From the NCBI GenBank assembly GCA_030668065.1, contig DAOUUS010000105.1:1-5892 (forward strand): DNA of 5,892 nucleotides. Direction: 5' to 3'. The position numbers and the translations under genes were made by a program. Below the pieces are notes generated by a model. The model saw only the letters and a program-made list of their open reading frames with translations. It was not told the DNA's origin and searched no databases. This document shows positions 1-4,918 of the stretch, piece after piece. Position 1 is the first letter of the stretch. Each line of letters starts with the position of its first letter. Origin of the DNA: Candidatus Methanophagales archaeon. Lineage in GTDB: Archaea > Halobacteriota > Syntropharchaeia > Alkanophagales > Methanospirareceae.

Positions 1-1890
1 ATCGATAAATACGGATATATTGATACCAGTATCACGAGTCCGTTGGAGACGAGTGTACCGGGAGTTTTTGCTTGTGGAACGGCAACGGCGCCGATGAAAG
101 TGCGTGAAAGCGTGGGTTTAGCGAGTGGCGCGGCATTAAAAGCTGCGGTTCTTTCACAGCGAACTGAGCCAATTCCGGGACAGGAAGATAGGAAATACAT
201 AGAAGTGGGCGATGTGCCGCCAAAGATAGGCGTTATTATCTGTGGCTGTGAAGGCGAAATAGCGCAGACAGTAGATATAGCCGCGGTTGCGGAGCGAGTG
301 CAAGGATTTAAAGGCGTTGAGCTGGTGAATAGTGAGACGAACACGATGCAAGATGCGATGGCCGCGATAGAATGTGGAATCGTGGATCAGGGTTTGAACA
401 GGATCGTATTTGCGGGCTGTTCACCGCGAGAGTATGAGGATGTTGTCAGAAACGCCTGTGCCAATGCTGGCTTGAACCCGTATCTACTCGAGTTCGTGAA
501 CTTACGGGAACAGTGTGCGTGGGTGCATGATAAGCCAAAAGCGACAGACGTGGCGGCGGGTCTGCTAAGGATGGCAGTAGAACGCGCGAAGTATCTTGAT
601 GAGATTCTGGTTGAACGGTATCCTGTGATACCAAAAGCACTGGTTATTGGTGGTGGAGTATCTGGAATGACCGCAGCACAGGGAATTGCGGATGCCGGTT
701 ACGAAGTATGTCTGGTAGAAAAAGCACCAGAGCTTGGCGGCGGTTTGAAAGAATTCACGGAGTTACAGACTGGCGAAAAAGCTTCTGACGTCTTAAAAGG
801 ACTTGTGGATAAAGTAAAGGGTAACGAACGGATAAAGGTATATACAAACGCGAAGGAAGAGGATGTCCGTGGCAGACCGGGTTCGTTTAAGGCGCGAATA
901 GTCGGTGACGGTGTGGATGACGAGATCGAATTCGGTGCTTGTGTAATCGCAACCGGTGCGAAGGAGTTTGTGCCTGAAGGATACCTTGGATATGGTAAGG
1001 ACAACAAGGTGGTAACGCTGACCGAATTCAGGAAGGCCGGTAAATATGGTGCAGGGACTATCGCGTTTGTTCAGGACATGGGGCCGACAGAAGGCGTTAT
1101 TAATGCAAAATCTACCAGTGTCGAAGTGGTAAGCAGCGCGTTAAAAGTGAAAGAGAAGAACCAGGACGCAAACGTATTCGTGTTGTATCAGGAGACTAGG
1201 ACCTACGGTAAGTGGGAAGCGATATACAAAGAGGCGCGAGAGAAAGGAGTGTTATTCCTGAGATATGACAGTAAGAAGCCACCAGAGTTTAGTAGTGGTA
1301 TTCTCTCGGTATTCGACACGATCTTTAACGATGACGTGCAGATAAAACCAGATCAGGTAGTGCTAAGCACGCCAATGGTGCCTGCGGACGAGAACGAGCG
1401 ACTGAGCACGATGTTCAACATACCACTTAGAAAAGGATTCTTTATGGAGGCACAGGAACGTCCGAAGATGGTCTTAACGCCAGTGGATACGATAAACGAG
1501 GGTGTGTTCATCTGTGGTTCAGCGGTTTATCCGGCAATGATAGACGAGTGCATTGCGATGAGCACAGCGGCAGCGTCACGGGCAAATGTGTTGCTTGCGA
1601 AGAACTTCCTTGAGACACCTGCGATTACTTCTGTAGTGGACGAGCTGATATGTGCAGGGTGCGGTGTGTGTGTGGATATGTGCCCGGTTGATGCCTTAGA
1701 GCTGACAGACGAGCCAGTGCCAGTGGTTACTTTCGGTGTGGCTACGGTAATAAGCGGTGTGAAAAGGGTAGCGAAGACGGGTGATGGCTGTATAGGCTGT
1801 GGAAGTTGCGCCTCGTATTGCCCATCGGGTGCGATGTCGTTGAAGTATTTCAAGGATAAGCAAGTATACGCTCAGTTGGATTTCGTGTAA
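1..1890 (+). CDS. hdrA: HdrA-like heterodisulfide reductase subunit A, tandem-module form (5' partial)
   Basis: The frame is open from base 1 (629 codons before the TAA), so the true start lies upstream; the in-frame TTG at 43 is only internal. HdrA-type proteins are cytoplasmic FAD/Fe-S subunits that pass or bifurcate electrons in Hdr complexes. Residues counted from base 1: 1-55 end one flavin module (VPGVFACGTATAP, then RESVGLASGAA). Residues 74-210 match the HdrA N-terminal domain, with ICGC (C81, C83), GCSPR (C140) and LREQCAWVH (C172). An FAD Rossmann motif GGGVSG is at 217-222, followed by VEKAPELGGG. The module closes with EGVFICGSAVYP. Two CxxCxxCxxxCP clusters follow (C551/554/557/561 and C597/600/603/607). 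The protein is thus at least one and a part HdrA units. No CxxCxxC ferredoxin insert is seen in the second flavin domain. The family is certain; the physiological partner (HdrBC, hydrogenase, dehydrogenase) cannot be read from this window. Confidence 0.93.
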   Translation: MDKYGYIDTSITSPLETSVPGVFACGTATAPMKVRESVGLASGAALKAAVLSQRTEPIPGQEDRKYIEVGDVPPKIGVIICGCEGEIAQTVDIAAVAERVQGFKGVELVNSETNTMQDAMAAIECGIVDQGLNRIVFAGCSPREYEDVVRNACANAGLNPYLLEFVNLREQCAWVHDKPKATDVAAGLLRMAVERAKYLDEILVERYPVIPKALVIGGGVSGMTAAQGIADAGYEVCLVEKAPELGGGLKEFTELQTGEKASDVLKGLVDKVKGNERIKVYTNAKEEDVRGRPGSFKARIVGDGVDDEIEFGACVIATGAKEFVPEGYLGYGKDNKVVTLTEFRKAGKYGAGTIAFVQDMGPTEGVINAKSTSVEVVSSALKVKEKNQDANVFVLYQETRTYGKWEAIYKEAREKGVLFLRYDSKKPPEFSSGILSVFDTIFNDDVQIKPDQVVLSTPMVPADENERLSTMFNIPLRKGFFMEAQERPKMVLTPVDTINEGVFICGSAVYPAMIDECIAMSTAAASRANVLLAKNFLETPAITSVVDELICAGCGVCVDMCPVDALELTDEPVPVVTFGVATVISGVKRVAKTGDGCIGCGSCASYCPSGAMSLKYFKDKQVYAQLDFV

Positions 1891-1905
1891 ACGCAGTCCA
1901 CTGAG

Positions 1906-1925
1906 TTTCTTTTTTTTATTTTTTT
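1906..1925 (+). terminator. Poly-T terminator after hdrA
   Basis: Beginning 16 nt after the hdrA stop there is a run of T broken only by single C and A bases (T8 at 1910-1917, T7 at 1919-1925). Archaeal RNA polymerase terminates at oligo-T stretches without needing a strong hairpin. A weak CAGT-CC-ACTG hairpin (1894-1903) precedes it. The call rests on base composition and position. Confidence 0.6.
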
Positions 1926-1950
1926 GTATATAAAGTACAAGTTCTAACGC

Positions 1951-1970
1951 TTTACGCAGATTTACGCAGA
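1951..1970. repeat. Perfect 2 x 10-bp tandem repeat TTTACGCAGA
   Basis: TTTACGCAGA occurs twice back to back (1951-1960 and 1961-1970), preceded by a partial unit TAACGC at 1945-1950. It sits just beyond the 3' end of the minus-strand GxxExxY remnant. From memory, ACGCAGATT-type repeats often lie beside GxxExxY genes in many genomes; that association is recollection, not something this window proves. Confidence 0.7.
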
Positions 1971-1973
1971 AAA

Positions 1974-2159
1974 CTATTTCAAATTATCAAATGCCTTACG
2001 TTTAGCTTCAGGGTTAGTGCAAAAATTAAGTTCTATCATCATTGCATACTCATAAACCTTTTCCCGAAAACCATAACCCCGTTTATTATAAACCCGATAG
2101 AAGATTCTAATACTCTCATCCGTCAATTTCGTATATTTATTAAATGTCTCTGGATTATG
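1974..2159 (-). pseudogene. GxxExxY-family (PD-(D/E)XK superfamily) gene remnant, start lost and middle deleted
   Basis: On the minus strand, 61 codons run from just after a stop (2160-2162) to TAG at 1974-1976. The first part reads KLTDESIRIFYRVYNKRGYG, then FREKVYEYAMMIEL. It contains an exact G-x-x-E-x-x-Y signature (GFREKVY, 2052-2072) in the setting typical of the family N-terminus. It passes directly into NFCTNPEAKRKAFDN, which resembles the family's C-terminal end (NFG.KPE.KRK.FDN). Family members are about 120-130 aa, so roughly 60 central residues, including the nuclease core, appear deleted in frame near 2025-2030. There is no ATG before the signature. The function of GxxExxY proteins is unsettled; this copy cannot be active as a nuclease. 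No other gene shares its strand. Confidence 0.75.
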
Positions 2160-2224
2160 TCAAGAAACCACTATCCTTGGCGAAAGTATTTTCGTGAAAT
2201 CACAATAAGAAAGCTTTACCAATG

Positions 2225-2234
2225 ATATATTATA
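2225..2234 (+). promoter_or_regulatory. Probable TATA box of hisF
   Basis: An AT-only stretch (ATATATTATA) lies about 40 nt before the hisF ATG. An archaeal TATA box places initiation about 25 nt downstream, near 2253-2256, leaving a short leader that still contains the GGAG at 2259-2262. The region is generally AT-rich, so other positions remain possible. Confidence 0.4.
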
Positions 2235-2257
2235 CAAATAAAATTATAGATCAAAAT

Positions 2258-2263
2258 AGGAGA
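2258..2263 (+). promoter_or_regulatory. Shine-Dalgarno AGGAGA deciding the hisF start
   Basis: AGGAGA ends 6 nt before the ATG at 2270. The alternative upstream ATG at 2222 has no such site, sits in the promoter-like AT tract, and would add 16 residues unrelated to the family. The site therefore fixes the start at 2270. Confidence 0.75.
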
Positions 2264-2269
2264 ACAGAA

Positions 2270-3076
2270 ATGGCAAAACGAATAATCCCCTGCCTTGATA
2301 CAACATTCGATGAGCAGGGTAAGGCAGTTGTAGTAAAAGGCATAGAATTTGAGAATCTCAAATATGCCGGCGACCCGGTTGAATTAGCAAAGCGATACGA
2401 TGCACAGGGTGCAGATGAGCTCGTTTTTCTCGATATTTCAGCGTCCGTGGATAGAAGGGATACAATGATCTCTATGGTAGAGCAAATAGCCGAGCAAGTA
2501 TCCATTCCTTTATGCGTGGGTGGCGGGATAAAGAGCATAGCGGATTTTGAAAAGGTATTTGATGCTGGCGCGGATAAGGTAGGTGCGAATACCGCAGCGG
2601 TTAAGAACCCCGAGCTAATAAAAGCAGCAGCAGATAAGTTTGGAAATCGTATCGTAGTTGCAATTGACTGCAAACGGAAGTTAGAGGATGCTAAAGACAA
2701 AACGCAGGTGCAATTAGAAGATGGAACGAGCGCCTGGTATGACGTCGTAATTTACGGTGGGCGCGAGTACACCGGAATTGATGCGATAAAGTGGGCAAAA
2801 GAGGTGCAGGCGCTCGGTGCTGCGGAGATATTACTGACTTCCAAGGATAGAGATGGTACGACAGACGGATATGACATCCCAATTACAAAAGCAATTGCTG
2901 AAGCGGTGGACATTCCAGTAATTGCGTCCGGTGGTGTCGGGAATATGGAGCACATATACGCGGGTTTTGTTAATGGTGCTGCGGACGCATGCCTGGCAGC
3001 GAGTATCTTCCATTACGGGACGTATACGGTAGGCGAGATAAAGGACTATCTGAAGGGGAAAGGGCTGACTCTATGA
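2270..3076 (+). CDS. hisF: Imidazole glycerol phosphate synthase cyclase subunit HisF
   Basis: This 268-aa cytoplasmic TIM-barrel enzyme works with the glutaminase HisH. It uses ammonia to convert PRFAR to imidazole glycerol phosphate plus AICAR, linking histidine and purine synthesis. The start MAKRIIPCLD matches the family, with the first catalytic Asp at D10 and the second at D133 (VVAIDCKRK). Phosphate-binding loops are visible: CVGGGIKS (82-89), ADKVGANTAAV (101-111) and IASGGVGNMEH (218-228). LLTSKDRDGTTDGYD (188-202) is also diagnostic. Length is slightly above the usual 250-255 aa; the extra residues lie around 136-168, a variable loop region in longer HisF proteins. No hisH or other his gene lies in the window. 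The stop is 51 nt before ddh on the same strand, so cotranscription is possible. Confidence 0.96.
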   Translation: MAKRIIPCLDTTFDEQGKAVVVKGIEFENLKYAGDPVELAKRYDAQGADELVFLDISASVDRRDTMISMVEQIAEQVSIPLCVGGGIKSIADFEKVFDAGADKVGANTAAVKNPELIKAAADKFGNRIVVAIDCKRKLEDAKDKTQVQLEDGTSAWYDVVIYGGREYTGIDAIKWAKEVQALGAAEILLTSKDRDGTTDGYDIPITKAIAEAVDIPVIASGGVGNMEHIYAGFVNGAADACLAASIFHYGTYTVGEIKDYLKGKGLTL

Positions 3077-3097
3077 GTTCAAGTCCCTATTCCTGTG

Positions 3098-3111
3098 TTA
3101 GAATGTTCTAA
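3098..3111. promoter_or_regulatory. 14-bp palindrome TTAGAA-TG-TTCTAA in the hisF-ddh gap
   Basis: A perfect inverted repeat with 6-bp arms and a 2-bp centre lies 16 nt before the ddh ATG, between the hisF stop and the ddh ribosome-binding site. Short perfect dyads at such positions can be operators for homodimeric regulators. The arms are AT-rich and short, so this may also be chance. No regulator is encoded nearby. Confidence 0.35.
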
Positions 3112-3127
3112 ACGGAGAGATAGGATC

Positions 3128-4105
3128 ATGGCAAAGATAAATATTGCGTTGGTGGGCTATGGAAACGTGGGTAGAGGGGTCGAAGAGGCACTAAAACTAA
3201 ATGCCGATACAGAGTTAGTAGCTGTATTAACCAGAAGACCTGAACAAGTAAGAAAAGAGCTAAAAGATGTACCTGTATTTCATATCGATGAAAAACCAGA
3301 AGATATTCAAATAGATGTGGCGATTCTCTGCGGTGGCTCAAAGGAAGACATCCCTGTTCAGGGTCCAAAGTCTGCCGAGAGATTCAATACGGTTGACAGT
3401 TTTGATATGCATGCGGAAATCCCGAGTTATTTTCAGAGAATGGATTCAATTGCAAAAGAGAGGGGACATGTCCATGTAATTTCTGCAGGTTGGGATCCGG
3501 GGATTTTCTCTCTAATGAGGGTCTTAGGCGATGCATTTCTGCCACAAAGCAAGCAGTACACGCTTTGGGGCGAAGGTGTTAGCCAGGGGCATTCCGACGC
3601 GGCAAGGAAAGTTGATGGCGTCCTGGATGCTCGTGCGTACACTATTCCGATAGAGCAAGCAGTACAACGTGTAAGAACCGGAGAAACTCCAGAGTTCACT
3701 ACAAGAGAGCAGCATAAACGTCTGGTTTATGTTGTTGCAGAAGAAGGGGCCGATATAGAGCGAATAAGAAAGGATATAGCTGGCATGCCACATTATTATG
3801 ATGAATATGATACGGAAGTATTGTTCATCAGCAAAGAGGATATGCAGGAAAATCATTCTAAACTGCCTCACGGCGGTTTTGTACTTACTTCTGGCGTGAC
3901 CGGGGAGGGCAATAAGCAAATACTCGAATACCGATGTCAATTGGAGAGTAACCCTGAGTTTACAGCCAATGTTTTGGTTGCGTGCGCAAGAGCAGCATTT
4001 CGACTGAGTAATGAGGGGCGCAAGGGTGCATTTACCATGCTCGATATTCCACCAGGATATTTGAGCCCTCATTCCGCGGAGACACTGAGAAAGAGCTTCA
4101 TGTAG
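3128..4105 (+). CDS. ddh: meso-Diaminopimelate D-dehydrogenase
   Basis: This 325-aa protein fits the family's 320-330 aa. The enzyme (EC 1.4.1.16) reductively aminates L-2-amino-6-oxopimelate with NADPH and ammonia to meso-DAP in one step, bypassing the succinyl, acetyl and DapL routes to DAP and lysine. Visible marks are the nucleotide-binding GYGNVGRGVE (10-19), TVDSFDMH (88-95), the substrate-site STGWDPGMFS equivalent SAGWDPGIFS (119-128), LWGEGVSQGHSDAARK (146-161), QHKR (195-198), KLPHGG (245-250) and NPEFTANV (275-282). All align by eye with Corynebacterium Ddh. The ATG at 3128 was chosen because GGAGAG (3114-3119) lies 8 nt upstream and MAKINIALVGYG matches family starts; the GTG at 3095 would add 11 unrelated residues and overlap the palindrome. 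It follows hisF by 51 nt and is followed by pseudogene debris. In an archaeal setting it suggests acquisition from bacteria (inference). Confidence 0.95.
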   Translation: MAKINIALVGYGNVGRGVEEALKLNADTELVAVLTRRPEQVRKELKDVPVFHIDEKPEDIQIDVAILCGGSKEDIPVQGPKSAERFNTVDSFDMHAEIPSYFQRMDSIAKERGHVHVISAGWDPGIFSLMRVLGDAFLPQSKQYTLWGEGVSQGHSDAARKVDGVLDARAYTIPIEQAVQRVRTGETPEFTTREQHKRLVYVVAEEGADIERIRKDIAGMPHYYDEYDTEVLFISKEDMQENHSKLPHGGFVLTSGVTGEGNKQILEYRCQLESNPEFTANVLVACARAAFRLSNEGRKGAFTMLDIPPGYLSPHSAETLRKSFM

Positions 4106-4129
4106 GTGAAGTGGAATAAAGCGAGGTAA

Positions 4130-4327
4130 ATGCCAAAAGAGGAAGGCTATGAGGTCGTTTTGGTGAATGCCAATCCCGCAACGTTAATGATCAACCATGG
4201 AAAGGCGCTTTTTATGTATAAAACTAATAGAGGTAAACGGAATAGTGGTGCATCAAAGAAGGAACGAGAAATGGATGCAGTGATCGAGAGAAACTTCGGA
4301 AACTTTTTATGGACTTCCTATAAATAG
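4130..4327 (+). pseudogene. Degenerate ORF beginning with a carbamoyl-phosphate synthase large-subunit scrap
   Basis: This 65-codon frame starts 24 nt after ddh. Codons 2-20 (4133-4189) read PKEEGYEVVLVNANPATLM, which closely matches the conserved CarB stretch (K/R-EEGYEVVLVNSNPATIMTD) in the preATP-grasp part of the synthetase modules. The similarity stops abruptly after NPATLM. The remaining 45 codons, ending NFGNFLWTSYK, are not recognised. There is an in-frame TAA directly before the ATG, and a GAGGT only 2 nt upstream, too close for a good ribosome-binding site. A 19-residue island of a roughly 1070-aa enzyme cannot function, so this is read as a rearrangement relic. The unknown C-terminal part could be debris of another gene, because it shares the frame of the BrnT remnant that follows. 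It could also be a short expressed peptide, but nothing supports that. Confidence 0.55.
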
Positions 4328-4336
4328 GAATATACA

Positions 4337-4549
4337 TTGAAAATAATAGGTTTTGTTTGGTACAATGAAATCGTTAGAAAGAACGTGTAGAAACATAATG
4401 TCCAACAAAATGAAGTGCGTGAGGTATTTGCCAACCATCCTCGTTTTCGTTTTGTTGAAAGAGGGCACAAACATGATGAAAATGTCTACGCAGCATTTGG
4501 ACGGTCTAAGTCTGGACGGTATCTTATCATTTTCTTTATTTATGAACAA
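4337..4549 (+). pseudogene. BrnT-like toxin gene, broken by an internal stop and truncated at the 3' end
   Basis: From TTG 4337, with AGGAA at 4326-4330 upstream, the frame reads KIIGFVWYNEIVRKNV, then TAG at 4388-4390. It continues as KHNVQQNEVREVFANHPRF, then FVERGHKHDENVYAAFGRSK and SGRYLIIFFIYEQ. This follows the BrnT (DUF497, ribonuclease toxin) pattern: F.WDE.K..N..KH.V...E...VF, then a Y..G.. strand, then GR.L.V.F. The family is about 90 aa. Here about 71 codons are recognisable, and the final IISAR..T..E...Y part is missing, replaced after about 4549 by transposase sequence. No BrnA antitoxin follows. BrnT is normally the first gene of a toxin-antitoxin pair, so this is a dead half-module. 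The single stop codon and lost end make translation of an active toxin unlikely. Confidence 0.65.
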
Positions 4550-4550
4550 T

Positions 4551-4835
4551 TCGATAGAAATACCTCTTGAGAAACTACCACTTACGGAGGGTAAGATACA
4601 CTTCATCAGGAAGGTGGATATTGAAGGAGAAATCACTATCCTGAATGAAGCTTTTGAAGTGGGCAAAGAGTTCATTGACGAATACGTTTGGGCTACTATT
4701 TACTTGAAAAAACAAAAGATATGCGTCTATTACCGAGCTAAAGATCAGGATACTGCTGTATTGATAAAAGAAATTGAATACCCGCTAACTGAAGAGGTCA
4801 ACGATCTTAGACAGGACATCTATAAAACCTTATGA
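4551..4835 (+). pseudogene. C-terminal remnant of an integrase-type (rve/IS481-like) transposase
   Basis: The frame holding SIEIPLEKLPLTEGKIHFIR (from 4551), VDIEGEITILNEAFEVGK, EYVWATIYLKKQKICVYY and KEIEYPL ends at TGA 4833-4835. It resembles the small beta-barrel domain after the DDE core in IS481-type and related integrase-fold transposases, where a line such as 'G.I...G..Y.VG..L.GE.V.......I.VYY' is common. Only this tail of about 94 residues is present; the catalytic core is gone. The upstream part of the same open frame (4353-4550) is the BrnT remnant read in the wrong frame and is not part of this protein. The three repeats immediately downstream look like the matching IS end. The family is assigned by pattern only; another rve-fold family is possible. 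Confidence 0.55.
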
Positions 4836-4918
4836 CACTGTACGATGTATTGAGCAAAATCAACAAATAACACTTACCTATGTATTTGAGCCTTTTTACT
4901 TACCTATGTATTGAGCCC
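4836..4918. repeat. Three direct repeats, probable right end of the integrase-type IS
   Basis: Three copies of a roughly 20-bp unit follow the transposase stop at once: CACTGTACGATGTATTGAGC (4836-4855), CACTTACCTATGTATTTGAGC (4871-4891, with C at 4892) and TACTTACCTATGTATTGAGCC (4897-4917). Consensus is ACTTACCTATGTATTGAGCC; spacings are 35 and 26 bp. Multiple short repeats outside a transposase gene are typical transposase-binding sites at an IS end. Sequence coding for a different transposase resumes at 4919, so the element boundary probably lies at about 4918. No matching left end is in the window. Confidence 0.55.

Noticed and set aside
43..1890. Gene start at the in-frame TTG at 43
   Set aside because: The frame is open to base 1, and the residues before and after 43 belong to one continuous HdrA flavin-domain ending, so the gene is truncated by the window edge.
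1928..1936. TATATAAAG as a promoter
   Set aside because: No gene starts within a sensible distance on either strand; it lies in the AT-rich tract after the hdrA terminator.
2181..2194. Hairpin CGAAA-GTAT-TTTCG upstream of hisF as a regulatory element
   Set aside because: Only a 5-bp stem in AT-rich DNA, with no supporting context; likely chance.
2222..2269. N-terminal extension of HisF from ATG 2222
   Set aside because: It lacks a ribosome-binding site, overlaps the TATA-like tract and adds residues absent from the family; AGGAGA supports 2270.
2251..2700. 149-codon minus-strand open frame inside hisF
   Set aside because: Antisense to conserved hisF codons, Ser/Phe-rich, with no family resemblance.
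3524..4072. 182-codon minus-strand open frame inside ddh
   Set aside because: It is fully antisense to a well-conserved enzyme, with Cys/Ser/Ile-rich composition and no recognisable motif; a shadow frame.
4836..4918. Short CRISPR array
   Set aside because: Only three imperfect copies with unequal spacings (35 and 26 bp) and spacers shorter than usual, placed between two transposase remnants. An IS end explains it better.
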